From positions 1 through 37,486 of the forward strand of contig JAHJGB010000126.1 in NCBI GenBank assembly GCA_018824725.1: a DNA stretch of 37,486 bases, in the 5' to 3' direction. A program made the position numbers and the translations under genes. Numbering within the stretch: the stretch's first letter is position 1; each line of letters begins with the position of its first letter. The stretch comes from Candidatus Omnitrophota bacterium. Lineage in GTDB: Bacteria; Omnitrophota; Gorgyraeia; Gorgyraeales; Gorgyraeaceae. Positions 23,237 through 30,964 of this stretch are shown piece after piece. The notes beneath the pieces are model-generated. The model made no database searches and was not told where the DNA came from. It saw only the letters and a program-made list of their open reading frames with translations.

Positions 23237-24097
23237 ATGGTAAAAGTGAATTTTACAAAAATGGTTGGGGCTGGGAATGATTTTGCGGTAATTGACTCCG
23301 GACTCAAAGGCCTGAATGCGCTTGCAAAAAGATTGTGCGATAGAAAGACCGGAATCGGCGCTGACGGGATGCTTGTACTGGAGAAATCAAAGATAGCTGA
23401 TTTCAGGATGTGCATATTCAACGCAAACGGCAGCGAGGCAGAGATGTGCGGCAATGGATTGCGATGCGCAATATTATATGTAAAAACATATGGGCGCGTA
23501 AGCGCACAAGCGCATAAGGGCATAAGTAAAAGATTTAAGGTGGAAACAAAAGCCGGGTTATACGATGGCGAGATAACTGCCAAAGATAGGGTTAAAATAA
23601 AGATGGAAGAGCCCAGGGATTTAAAATTAGATTTTCCTATCAATGTGAACGGCAGAGAAATAAAAGCGAATTTTATAAATACAGGCGTGCCTCATACAGT
23701 AGTTTTTGTAGAAGGGCTGGATAAGATAAACGTGGATTCCATAGGTTCGCAGATAAGGTATCATGATGAATTTAAGCCAAAAGGGTCTAATGTAAATTTT
23801 GTAGAGACAATAGATAACAGCAATATAAAGATACGTACTTATGAGAGAGGTGTGGAGGGAGAGACCCTTGCGTGCGGAACAGGGTCTGTGGCGTCGGCAA
23901 TAATTAGCAGGGTAAAAGGTGAAGCTCCGAACCACTTACTTCGTTCGGGTACGGGGCATGGGTTAAGGGTAAAGGTAAATGTGCATACAAAAGGCGGGGT
24001 TCTAAAAGTGGAATTTGATAATATAAAGAATAAAATTAAGAATGTTTATCTGGAAGGCGAAGCTAAAATCGTATTCCAAGGGGGTATTTATGTTTGA
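23237..24097 (+). CDS. dapF: Diaminopimelate epimerase with two short extra segments
   Basis: DapF converts LL-DAP to meso-DAP, used for lysine and peptidoglycan. The 286-residue protein has both catalytic cysteines: Cys71 in EMCGNGLRC and Cys213 in LACGTGS. Two segments look extra compared with the family. One is about 88-100 (SAQAHKGISKRF), encoded by an 8-bp repeat like that in truA. The other is about 228-243 (GEAPNHLLRSGTGHGL), encoded by sequence with a CCGAAC/GTTCGG palindrome. Both keep the frame, so the enzyme is probably functional. The 3' end overlaps dapA by 8 nt. Confidence 0.95.
   Translation: MVKVNFTKMVGAGNDFAVIDSGLKGLNALAKRLCDRKTGIGADGMLVLEKSKIADFRMCIFNANGSEAEMCGNGLRCAILYVKTYGRVSAQAHKGISKRFKVETKAGLYDGEITAKDRVKIKMEEPRDLKLDFPINVNGREIKANFINTGVPHTVVFVEGLDKINVDSIGSQIRYHDEFKPKGSNVNFVETIDNSNIKIRTYERGVEGETLACGTGSVASAIISRVKGEAPNHLLRSGTGHGLRVKVNVHTKGGVLKVEFDNIKNKIKNVYLEGEAKIVFQGGIYV
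23504..23538 (+). repeat. In-frame 8-bp-unit repeat inside dapF
   Basis: Units GCACAAGC, GCATAAGG and a partial GCATAAG are followed by TAAAAGATTTAA. Unit length, sequence, trailer and reading frame at the 3' end are as in truA 3460-3502. It encodes AQAHKGISKRF. Confidence 0.8.
23927..23948. repeat. Small palindrome inside a second dapF extra segment
   Basis: CCGAAC and GTTCGG form a 6-bp stem with a 10-nt loop within codons for NHLLRSGTG. DapF homologues normally have only a short linker here. It may be another coding repeat, but no second copy was seen in this window. Confidence 0.4.
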
Positions 24098-24962
24098 AGG
24101 CGCAATGGTTGCATTGGTAACGCCTTTTAAAAAAGGCAAAGTAGATGAAAAAAAATTAGCAGAACTTGTGGAATTCCATATAAAAAACGGGACAAGCGGC
24201 ATTGTGCCATGCGGCACAACGGGCGAATCCGCAACGCTTTCTTATGAAGAGCACGACAGGGTCATAGAAATTGTCATAGGAGCCGCTAATAAAAAGATAA
24301 AAGTTATTGCGGGGACAGGCTCAAACAGCACCGCGGAAGCTTTGATGCTTACAGAGCACGCAAAAAAAGCAGGCGCAGATGCATCGCTGCAAGTCTCTCC
24401 TTATTACAACAAACCAACGCAGGAGGGGCTTTATCTGCATTTTAAGGCAATAGCGGAAGAAGTCGATCTTCCCATGATTGTTTATAATATTGCTTCAAGG
24501 ACAGGCGTGAATATAGAGCCTGAGACAATGGCCAGGATAAGCAAAGTAAAAAATATAGTCGGAGTGAAAGAATCAAGCGGAAATCTGGAACAGATGGCCA
24601 GGATACGTTATTTATGCGGAGAGAAATTTGACCTCATATCAGGGGATGATGGGCTCACTCTGCCTTTAATGGCAATAGGCGGGACAGGCGTTATATCGGT
24701 TGTAAATAATATCGTGCCCAAAGATGTGGCAGATATGGTGGCGAAATTCAAAAAAGGGGATCTGGAAGGCGCAAGAAAATTGCATTATAAGCTTTTGCCT
24801 TTGGTAAAAGCGGTATTCTTGGAAACCAATCCAATACCTGTTAAGACGGCAATGAGCCTTATGGGCATGATAGAGCCTGGATTAAGGCTGCCTTTATGCT
24901 CGATGGCTGAAGCAAATTTAGAAAAACTTAAAAAAGCGCTCGAGGATTACGGCCTGCTCTAA
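24090..24962 (+). CDS. dapA: 4-hydroxy-tetrahydrodipicolinate synthase
   Basis: DapA condenses aspartate semialdehyde with pyruvate. The 290-residue TIM-barrel protein has CGTTGESATL (Thr43, Thr44), Tyr132 in IVYNIASRTG and the Schiff-base Lys160 in VGVKESSGN. AAGGGGG before ATG 24090 decides the start, and the in-frame upstream ATG at 24042 lies well inside dapF. A GGGAGTC-family hairpin separates it from dapB. Confidence 0.96.
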   Translation: MFEGAMVALVTPFKKGKVDEKKLAELVEFHIKNGTSGIVPCGTTGESATLSYEEHDRVIEIVIGAANKKIKVIAGTGSNSTAEALMLTEHAKKAGADASLQVSPYYNKPTQEGLYLHFKAIAEEVDLPMIVYNIASRTGVNIEPETMARISKVKNIVGVKESSGNLEQMARIRYLCGEKFDLISGDDGLTLPLMAIGGTGVISVVNNIVPKDVADMVAKFKKGDLEGARKLHYKLLPLVKAVFLETNPIPVKTAMSLMGMIEPGLRLPLCSMAEANLEKLKKALEDYGLL

Positions 24963-24969
24963 ACAAGTA

Positions 24970-25002
24970 GGGAGCCCGACTCCCGATGGGAGTCGGGCTC
25001 CC
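24970..25002. repeat. Intergenic GGGAGTC/GACTCCC hairpin 4
   Basis: A perfect 15-bp inverted repeat with a GAT loop between dapA and dapB. Its sequence differs from that of the other copies, but the arms still match each other exactly. No T-run follows. Confidence 0.88.
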
Positions 25003-25051
25003 ATAGTGAATAAACGACTTTGTTGAATTTCTTTTAAAAGGAGAAGAGATA

Positions 25052-25795
25052 ATGGTGAGGATTATTATAAGCGGGATATCGGGCAGGATGGGGGCCAGGA
25101 TCGGGGCGCTTGCCAGCCAGGATAAAAATTTTGAAATAGCAGGAGCTGTTGAGGCTTCTTCCAGTCCGGCGGTGGGGAAAGACATAGGAGAGATCATTTC
25201 TGCCGGGAAAATAGGCAAAAAGGTGGAATCTGATTTTAATAAAATCGCTGGGACTTGCGATGTTTTGATAGAATTTACAGCGCCCCTAGCTACCTTGGAA
25301 CACCTGGAAACAGCGGTTAAGAATAAAAAAGCCATGGTCATAGGGACTACGGGATTTTCCAAAGACGAAGTAGAAAAGATTAAAGATGCTTCCAAAAAAA
25401 TGCCAGTTGTTTTTTCTCCGAATATGAGCGTAGGCGCTAATCTGATGTTTAAAATCACAGAAGAAGTTGCCAGGGCTCTGGGAGAGGATTACGAGATAGA
25501 GATAGTGGAAGCCCATCATAATCAGAAAAAAGATGCTCCGAGCGGGACAGCTAAACGGTTGGGTGAGGCTGTTTCTAAAGCAAAAGGCAAAACGCCTCCC
25601 ATTCATTCTATAAGGCTGGGAGATATAGTAGGAGACCATACTGTTATATTCGCAGGCAAGGCAGAAAGAATAGAATTGACGCACAGGGCTCATTCCAGGG
25701 ATGCGTTTGCAAAAGGCTCGCTGGATGCGGCAAAGTTTTTAGCAGGCAAAAAGCCCGGGCTTTATACTATGGCAGATGTTATAGAGATAAAGTAA
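25052..25795 (+). CDS. dapB: 4-hydroxy-tetrahydrodipicolinate reductase
   Basis: DapB reduces the DapA product to tetrahydrodipicolinate. The 247-residue protein has the nucleotide loop SGISGRMG (7-14), IEFTAP (73-78), GTTGF and the active-site run EAHHNQKKDAPSGTA (153-167), containing the catalytic His pair and Lys160. AAAAGGAGAAG gives a strong ribosome-binding site for ATG 25052. A ~120-bp inverted-repeat element follows immediately. Confidence 0.96.
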   Translation: MVRIIISGISGRMGARIGALASQDKNFEIAGAVEASSSPAVGKDIGEIISAGKIGKKVESDFNKIAGTCDVLIEFTAPLATLEHLETAVKNKKAMVIGTTGFSKDEVEKIKDASKKMPVVFSPNMSVGANLMFKITEEVARALGEDYEIEIVEAHHNQKKDAPSGTAKRLGEAVSKAKGKTPPIHSIRLGDIVGDHTVIFAGKAERIELTHRAHSRDAFAKGSLDAAKFLAGKKPGLYTMADVIEIK

Positions 25796-25915
25796 AAAGT
25801 CAAAAGTAAAAAGGTAAAACCAAAACTCAAAAGTTAAAATTAAAGAATAGAAAGCCAGCAAAGAGAATAAAATTTTTAATTGTGGTTTTGACTTTTTCAT
25901 TTTTACTTTTGAGTT
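25796..25915. repeat. Inverted-repeat (MITE-like) element, copy 1, before dapL
   Basis: An A+T-rich ~120-bp unit fills the dapB-dapL gap. The left end (AAGTCAAAAGTAAAAAGG) is roughly complementary to the right end (TTTTTACTTTTGAGTT), giving imperfect terminal inverted repeats of about 40 bp. A second copy in the same orientation lies at 27117-27232. No coding potential is seen. Confidence 0.85.
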
Positions 25916-25933
25916 AATAGAGGGTGAAGAGAA

Positions 25934-27100
25934 ATGGAGTTTAAGCTTAGCGATAGATTAAATCTATTACCGCCTTATTTATTTGTTGAGATAGACAAGG
26001 CAAAAAGAATTGCGACCGCTGAAGGCCACGACATTATTGACCTTGGCATAGGAGATCCTGATGAACCTACGCCAAGAGAGATAGTAGACTCTCTTTATAA
26101 AGCAGCCCAGGATTCAAAAAATCATCATTATCCCCTGGACCAGGGAAGCTCTATCTTCAGGGAGAGGATTGCCGGGTGGTACAGGGAAAGATTCGGAGTT
26201 ATCCTTGATCCTGAAAAAGAAATCCTCCCTCTTATAGGCTCAAAAGAAGGCATAAGCCATCTGCCGCTCGCATTTATAAATCCGGGAGACGTATCATTGG
26301 TTCCTGACCCGTGTTATCCTCCGTATAAAGGCGGCACTATCCTGGCGGGAGGTACGCCCTATTTAATGCCTTTAATAGAGGAGAATAATTTTCTGCCGGA
26401 TTTAAAAAGAATAGAAAAGCAAGCTCTTAAAAAAGCGAAAATAATTTATATAAACTATCCGAATAATCCCACGGCTAGTGTCTGCGAAAAAGGTTTTTTC
26501 GAAGACGTGGCTATTTTTGCGAAAAAATATAATCTTATCGTAGCCAGCGACGCCGCATATTCTGAAGTATCGTTTGACAACTACAGGCCTGCCAGTTTTC
26601 TAAAAGTAGAGGGCGGTAAAGAGATGGGAGCGGAATTTCACTCCCTTTCAAAAACATGCAACATGACAGGGTGGCGGGTGGGGTTTGCGTGCGGCAATGA
26701 AAAAATCATAGCAGGCCTGGCAAAAGTAAAATCCAATATAGACTCGGGCGTATTTAATGCGGTTCAGATGGCCGGGGTGACCGCGCTGGATATAGCAGAT
26801 AAACATCTCGGGAGGATGAATAAAGTATATCAGGAAAGAAGAGATGCCCTGGTGGATGGGTTAAATAAACTCGGCTGGGTTATAACTAAACCAAAAGCCA
26901 CGTTTTATGTATGGGCAAGGCTTCCGAAGAAACATAAATCTTCTATTGATTTCGCAGGGATGGTCCTTGATAAAGCGGATATTATAATAACCCCAGGCGT
27001 AGGATTCGGAGAAAGCGGAGAAGGTTATGTAAGGTTTGCGCTTACTGTTTCCAAAGAGAGGATCATCGAGGCAGTTAACAGGTTGAAGAAGGTAATCTAA
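25934..27100 (+). CDS. dapL: LL-diaminopimelate aminotransferase
   Basis: DapL transfers an amino group from glutamate to tetrahydrodipicolinate, giving LL-DAP in one step and bypassing DapD/DapC/DapE. The 388-residue fold-I PLP aminotransferase has LGIGDPDEPTP at the N-terminus, NYPNNPTASV, SDAAYSE and the Schiff-base Lys240 in SLSKTCNMTGWRVGF. These features fit the DapL family of anaerobes. A general aspartate/alanine aminotransferase is the alternative, but its position after dapA-dapB argues for DapL. It is bracketed by two direct copies of the inverted-repeat element. GAGGGTGAAGAG lies before ATG 25934. Confidence 0.9.
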   Translation: MEFKLSDRLNLLPPYLFVEIDKAKRIATAEGHDIIDLGIGDPDEPTPREIVDSLYKAAQDSKNHHYPLDQGSSIFRERIAGWYRERFGVILDPEKEILPLIGSKEGISHLPLAFINPGDVSLVPDPCYPPYKGGTILAGGTPYLMPLIEENNFLPDLKRIEKQALKKAKIIYINYPNNPTASVCEKGFFEDVAIFAKKYNLIVASDAAYSEVSFDNYRPASFLKVEGGKEMGAEFHSLSKTCNMTGWRVGFACGNEKIIAGLAKVKSNIDSGVFNAVQMAGVTALDIADKHLGRMNKVYQERRDALVDGLNKLGWVITKPKATFYVWARLPKKHKSSIDFAGMVLDKADIIITPGVGFGESGEGYVRFALTVSKERIIEAVNRLKKVI

Positions 27101-27116
27101 CAAAAGCTTTAAGGTA

Positions 27117-27232
27117 AAAGTCAAAAGTAAAAAGGTAAAACCAAAACTTAAAAGTTAAAATTAAAAAAACAGGCATTGAAAATTTTGAATTTTTAATTGC
27201 GGTTTTGACTTTTTCGTTTTTACTTTTGAGTT
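27117..27232. repeat. Inverted-repeat (MITE-like) element, copy 2, after dapL
   Basis: This is a close match to 25796-25915 in the same orientation: both ends are nearly identical to copy 1, and only the centre differs. The right end supplies a false upstream start (27205) for folK. Confidence 0.85.
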
Positions 27233-27246
27233 ATAAAATATTGTTT

Positions 27247-27651
27247 ATGCTTTGTTATATAGGTATAGGCTCTAATTTAGGGGACAGGGAAAAATATATA
27301 GAAAGCGCGATTAAGAAATTAAAGTCGATAAAAGGTATAGAGGTAAAAAGAGCTTCCAGCATTTATGAAACAGATCCTGTGGGAGGGCCAAGGCAGGGTA
27401 AATATCTTAACGGGGCTTTAGAACTAGAAACAGAGCTTGAACCAAGAGAACTGCTAGCAAAATTACAGGCAATAGAAAATGAATTGGGCCGCAAGAGGCT
27501 GGTTAAAAACGCTGCGCGCACAATAGACTTAGACATACTTTTATACGGGGATAAAGAGATAGATGAACCTGGTTTAAAGATTCCTCATTCCAGGATGCGT
27601 GACCGGGAATTTGTAATGAAACCTTTAAAAGAGATATATGCAGGTATATAG
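27247..27651 (+). CDS. folK: 2-amino-4-hydroxy-6-hydroxymethyldihydropteridine diphosphokinase
   Basis: FolK (HPPK) pyrophosphorylates hydroxymethyl-dihydropterin in folate synthesis. The protein is about 134 residues from ATG 27247, somewhat short for the family. It has GIGSNLGDRE near the N-terminus, YETDPVGG, and the metal-binding signature AARTIDLDILLYG followed by IPHSRMRDREFV. The in-frame ATG at 27205 lies in the repeat element and would add an unrelated hydrophobic stretch, so it is rejected. The end overlaps panC by 14 nt. Confidence 0.93.
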   Translation: MLCYIGIGSNLGDREKYIESAIKKLKSIKGIEVKRASSIYETDPVGGPRQGKYLNGALELETELEPRELLAKLQAIENELGRKRLVKNAARTIDLDILLYGDKEIDEPGLKIPHSRMRDREFVMKPLKEIYAGI

Positions 27652-28504
27652 AAGCGTAAGATCTTTGGCAAAAAAAGTTTCTGAAATAAAGAAGCGCAAT
27701 AAGACAATAGGCCTTGTGCCCACTATGGGGTTTTTGCACGAAGGCCATGCAAGCCTCGTAAGAAAAGCTAAAAAGGACACAGATTGTGTTATTGTCAGTA
27801 TTTTTGTAAATCCAGCCCAGTTCGGGCCCAAGGAAGATTTTAAAAAATACCCAAGAGACCTGAAAAGAGATCTGGATATCTGCAAAAAAGAAGACGCTGA
27901 TATAATTTTTGTCCCGGAAGCTAAAGATATGTATCCGGACGATTATTCTACCCATGTAAGCGTGGAAGGAATTACTGAAAAATTATGCGGGGCCTCCAGG
28001 CCAGGCCATTTTCGCGGAGTAACCACAGTGGTTACAAAACTTTTTAATATCGCAATGCCTGATATTGCATATTTCGGACAAAAAGACGCCCAGCAGGCAA
28101 TCGTGATCAAAAAAATGGCAGAAGACCTTAATATGGATGTGGATATAAAGGTAATGCCTATTGTCCGGGAAAAAGACGGATTGGCCATGAGCTCAAGAAA
28201 TGTTTATCTTAGTAGCTCAGAGCGGGTTCAGGCCGCCTCGCTTTATAAGGCTTTAAGGCTTGCAAAAAGATTATTTGATCAGGGAGAAAAAAATTCCGGA
28301 AAGATAATCAGCAAAATGAAAGAGGTTATAGGTAAAGAACCCGACGCTAAAATAGATTATATATTTATAGTTGACATAAAGGAACTGAAGGCTATTAAAA
28401 AAATTTCCGGCATGGCATTGGCTGCAGTAGCTGCGCGGGTCGGAAATACGAGATTGATAGATAATATAATATTAAGGCAAAGGCCGAGAATAGGCAGGTT
28501 TTAA
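27638..28504 (+). CDS. panC: Pantothenate synthetase (pantoate-beta-alanine ligase)
   Basis: PanC joins pantoate and beta-alanine with ATP. The 288-residue protein has the nucleotidyltransferase HxGH signature as HEGH (34-37), FVNPAQFGPKEDF, YFGQKDAQQ and the KMSKS-like MSSRN loop. The last residues (RQRPRIGRF) and the stop codon come from the gene-tail repeat also found at the end of argB. The usual family end would be near RLIDN. panD, which makes its substrate beta-alanine, follows. Confidence 0.96.
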   Translation: MQVYRSVRSLAKKVSEIKKRNKTIGLVPTMGFLHEGHASLVRKAKKDTDCVIVSIFVNPAQFGPKEDFKKYPRDLKRDLDICKKEDADIIFVPEAKDMYPDDYSTHVSVEGITEKLCGASRPGHFRGVTTVVTKLFNIAMPDIAYFGQKDAQQAIVIKKMAEDLNMDVDIKVMPIVREKDGLAMSSRNVYLSSSERVQAASLYKALRLAKRLFDQGEKNSGKIISKMKEVIGKEPDAKIDYIFIVDIKELKAIKKISGMALAAVAARVGNTRLIDNIILRQRPRIGRF

Positions 28505-28563
28505 CCTGCCTATTTATGAAGGCCCTTGCGGCAGCTTTGTGTAGGGCAGGCTTTAGCCTGCCA
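28473..28563 (+). repeat. Gene-tail repeat, copy 2 (end of panC)
   Basis: This matches 17183-17271. It provides the last nine or so codons and the stop of panC in a different frame from that used at argB. A terminal hairpin GGCAGGCTTTAGCCTGCC lies between panC and panD. Confidence 0.85.
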
Positions 28564-28583
28564 TTCAAATAGGAGGATAAAAT

Positions 28584-28943
28584 ATGATGCTCAGGACTGT
28601 TTACAAATCAAAGATACAGGGAGCGATAGTCACAGAGGCCAATCTGGAATACGTGGGCAGTATTACAATAGACGAGGATCTTCTGGATGCAGCGGATATA
28701 ATCCCGAATGAGCGCGTGCAGGTAGTAAATCTGAATAACGGAAGTCGGCTGGAGACTTATGTGATACCCGCTAAGAAAGGGTCAGGAGTTATCTGCATGA
28801 ACGGAGGGACGGCGCGCTGGGCAGTGGTGGGAGACAGGATTCTGGTGATATCTTATGCCATGATGGAGGCAAAGGACGCTGTTGTGTTTAAGCCGAAGGT
28901 TATTTTTGTAAACGATAAGAATAAAATAACGGGTAAGAAATGA
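28584..28943 (+). CDS. panD: Aspartate 1-decarboxylase proenzyme
   Basis: PanD decarboxylates aspartate to beta-alanine using a pyruvoyl group made by self-cleavage. The 119-residue protein has the cleavage site Gly25-Ser26 in YVGSITID and Lys10 in VYKSKIQGA. Arg55 lies in NGSRLETYV, and [12 protein letters not shown] carries the conserved region near residue 75. AGGAGG 7 nt upstream supports ATG 28584. It supplies panC directly upstream. Confidence 0.96.
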   Translation: MMLRTVYKSKIQGAIVTEANLEYVGSITIDEDLLDAADIIPNERVQVVNLNNGSRLETYVIPAKKGSGVICMNGGTARWAVVGDRILVISYAMMEAKDAVVFKPKVIFVNDKNKITGKK

Positions 28944-28967
28944 CCCTTAACCGACTAAAGGATCTCT

Positions 28968-29951
28968 ATGACACCTCATCCTTATAAGAAAGAAGACGAT
29001 CTGAAGTATAAAGAAAATCTTAAGAAAAAGATCCTGAAGCTTAAGAAAGAAAAGCACGCTGTAATAATAGTGCACAATTATCAGCGCGACGAAGTTCAGG
29101 ATATAGCGGATATAAGCGGTGATTCTCTGGCGCTCAGCCAGGCTGCGGTCAAAGCGGACGCAAAGGTTATTGTTTTCTGCGGCGTGGATTTTATGGCAGA
29201 AAGCGCATCCATACTGAATCCTGACAAGATAGTGCTCCTGCCCGTGAAAGAGGCGGGTTGCCCTATGGCAGATATGGTCACTGTTGAGCGGTTAAGAGAA
29301 AAAAGAAATGAATATCCTGACGCTGCAGTTGTATGCTATGTCAATTCTTCCGCTCAAATAAAGGCTGAGAGCGACATATGCTGCACGTCTTCAAATGCCA
29401 TCCAGATAGTCCAATCCCTTAAAGACTACAAAGAAGTTATATTCGTGCCTGATAAAAACCTGGGAAGATATGTCCAGCAAAATGTGCCGGATAAAAAGAT
29501 AATCCTGTGGGAAGGATTCTGCCCTACGCATATAAGGGTTTCAAAAGAAGAGATTTTTAAGGCCAAGGCAGATCATCCTGAAGCAGAAGTGGTGGCGCAT
29601 CCGGAATGTAATCCTGACGTATTGAGCGTAAGCGATCACATATGCTCTACCGGCGGGATGTTTAAGTATGTCAATGCCTCTAAATCAAAAGAGTTTATTA
29701 TAGCCACTGAGTCAGGCATGCTTTACAGATTGAAAAAAGACAATCCGGAGAAGATTTTCTACATGTCCACAGACAGATTGGTATGCCCCACAATGAAATT
29801 GACCACACTTGGATGGGTTGCTCATTCTCTTGAGGCAATGGAACACGAGATCAGGATAAGCGGCGATATAAGGGATAAGGCTTATAAAGCCCTGGAACGC
29901 ATGTTAAATGTTTCCGGAGAAAAACCAGGGGCCAGCCTGGCCGGGTATTAG
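28968..29951 (+). CDS. nadA: Quinolinate synthase
   Basis: NadA condenses iminoaspartate with dihydroxyacetone phosphate to quinolinate, an early step of NAD synthesis, using an oxygen-sensitive [4Fe-4S] cluster. The 327-residue protein has the three cluster cysteines: Cys98 (AGCPMAD), Cys214 (HPECNP) and Cys273 (RLVCPTMK). It also has VHNYQRDEVQDIADISGDS and CYVNSSA. AAAGGATC precedes ATG 28968. nadX follows, so the iminoaspartate donor is encoded next door. Confidence 0.97.
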   Translation: MTPHPYKKEDDLKYKENLKKKILKLKKEKHAVIIVHNYQRDEVQDIADISGDSLALSQAAVKADAKVIVFCGVDFMAESASILNPDKIVLLPVKEAGCPMADMVTVERLREKRNEYPDAAVVCYVNSSAQIKAESDICCTSSNAIQIVQSLKDYKEVIFVPDKNLGRYVQQNVPDKKIILWEGFCPTHIRVSKEEIFKAKADHPEAEVVAHPECNPDVLSVSDHICSTGGMFKYVNASKSKEFIIATESGMLYRLKKDNPEKIFYMSTDRLVCPTMKLTTLGWVAHSLEAMEHEIRISGDIRDKAYKALERMLNVSGEKPGASLAGY

Positions 29952-29956
29952 TTACT

Positions 29957-29993
29957 ATGGGAGTCCGACTCCCATAGGGAGTCGGACTCCCAT
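29957..29993. repeat. Intergenic GGGAGTC/GACTCCC hairpin 5
   Basis: A perfect 17-bp inverted repeat with an ATA loop fills the nadA-nadX gap. The end of its right arm contains part of an ATG (29992) that is an alternative nadX start. Confidence 0.88.
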
Positions 29994-30000
29994 GAGTTAT

Positions 30001-30792
30001 ATGAAACTTAAAAAAATAGGCATAATAGGCTGCGGGGCAATGGGTTCCGAGATAGCGGATTACATATCCAGGAATCTAGGCGATAAATTAAAGATAATAG
30101 CTGTCGCTGATATTGATTTCAGGAAAGCAGAAGGGCTTTCCAACAGAATAAAGCCGAAGCCGTTGATAGCATCTATAGAAGAGATAATTAATAAATCCGA
30201 TATTATAATAGAAGCGGCATCCGGGGAGATCTCTGGAGATATAGCTGAAAAGGCAAATGCTTTAAAAAAAGACGCGCTTATTATGAGCACAGGCGGACTT
30301 TTAAGGAAACCGCAGCTTATTGAAAAAATAAATTCAGGCCATTCGAGCATACATATCCCTAGCGGCGCCATATGCGGGCTGGATGGATTAAAATCAGCAA
30401 TGACAGGCGCAGTTAAAAGTGTGACCCTTACTACCAGGAAGCCATTGAAAGGCCTTGCAGGCTCTCCGCATTTAAAAGAAAAAAATATCAATATAGAAAA
30501 AATAGATAAAGAGACTCTGATATATTCCGGCACAGCCAGGGATGCGATAAAATATTTTCCTCAGAATATAAACGTGGCTGTTACATTGAGTATATGCGGA
30601 ATCGGAGCAGACAAAACAAACGTAAAGATATTCACTTCCCCTGATTACACAAAAAATACCCATGAGATAGAAATAGAAGGCGAGTTTGGAAGGTTATGGA
30701 CAAAGACAGAAAATCTGCCTTCCAAAAATAATCCTAAGACCAGTCAATTGGCAATTTTTTCAGCGATCGCCAAGCTTAAAGAAATAATTTGA
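30001..30792 (+). CDS. nadX: L-aspartate dehydrogenase
   Basis: NadX oxidises aspartate to iminoaspartate with NAD(P)+, replacing the flavoenzyme NadB, which normally uses oxygen or fumarate. The 263-residue protein starts MKLKKIGIIGCGAMG with a Rossmann loop at 10-15. It has MSTGGLL, the family segment IPSGAICGLDGL, and NINVAVTLS followed by GIGADKTNV near the C-terminus. I chose ATG 30001. ATG 29992 lies in the hairpin arm, and a further upstream ATG (29908) lies inside nadA. Neither candidate has a clear ribosome-binding site. Confidence 0.92.
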   Translation: MKLKKIGIIGCGAMGSEIADYISRNLGDKLKIIAVADIDFRKAEGLSNRIKPKPLIASIEEIINKSDIIIEAASGEISGDIAEKANALKKDALIMSTGGLLRKPQLIEKINSGHSSIHIPSGAICGLDGLKSAMTGAVKSVTLTTRKPLKGLAGSPHLKEKNINIEKIDKETLIYSGTARDAIKYFPQNINVAVTLSICGIGADKTNVKIFTSPDYTKNTHEIEIEGEFGRLWTKTENLPSKNNPKTSQLAIFSAIAKLKEII

Positions 30793-30826
30793 TATAAAAT
30801 CATAAAGAGGGAGGGGGTGATTAAGG

Positions 30827-30949
30827 ATGGAAAAAGTAATGAAATGCGGAATAAAGAAGCAGAAGGGATATCTTTATTTTATCGATAAACACGGAGATAT
30901 CTCCAGAGCTAAGATGGCTCGCGGCGGAAAGAAAAAGAAAAAAAGATAA
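30827..30949 (+). CDS. 40-residue basic protein, unrecognised
   Basis: A 40-codon frame encodes MEKVMKCGIKKQKGYLYFID followed by KHGDISRAKMARGG and a Lys/Arg-rich tail (KKKKKR). GGGAGGGGG about 8 nt upstream, plus TAAGG close to the ATG, make a credible ribosome-binding site. The frame ends just before a hairpin. The protein is strongly basic, with about 16 Lys/Arg, and has a compact YLYFIDKHGD core, suggesting a nucleic-acid- or ribosome-associated small protein. I recall similar short basic proteins in related genomes but cannot name a family. It is too short for many gene finders. Confidence 0.65.
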   Translation: MEKVMKCGIKKQKGYLYFIDKHGDISRAKMARGGKKKKKR

Positions 30950-30964
30950 AAGTTTTTAATTCGC

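Noticed and set aside
124-23538. CRISPR-like interpretation of the short tandem repeats
   Set aside because: Units are 7-8 bp with no spacers, lie inside coding genes, and no cas gene is present.
24042-24089. An earlier in-frame ATG for dapA at 24042
   Set aside because: It lies deep inside dapF. ATG 24090 has AAGGGGG upstream and matches the family N-terminus.
27205-27246. An earlier in-frame ATG for folK at 27205
   Set aside because: It lies in the right end of the inverted-repeat element, and the added residues match nothing in the HPPK family.
29908-30000. Earlier nadX starts at 29908 and 29992
   Set aside because: 29908 lies inside nadA and would translate the hairpin. 29992 is in the hairpin arm and remains a minor alternative.
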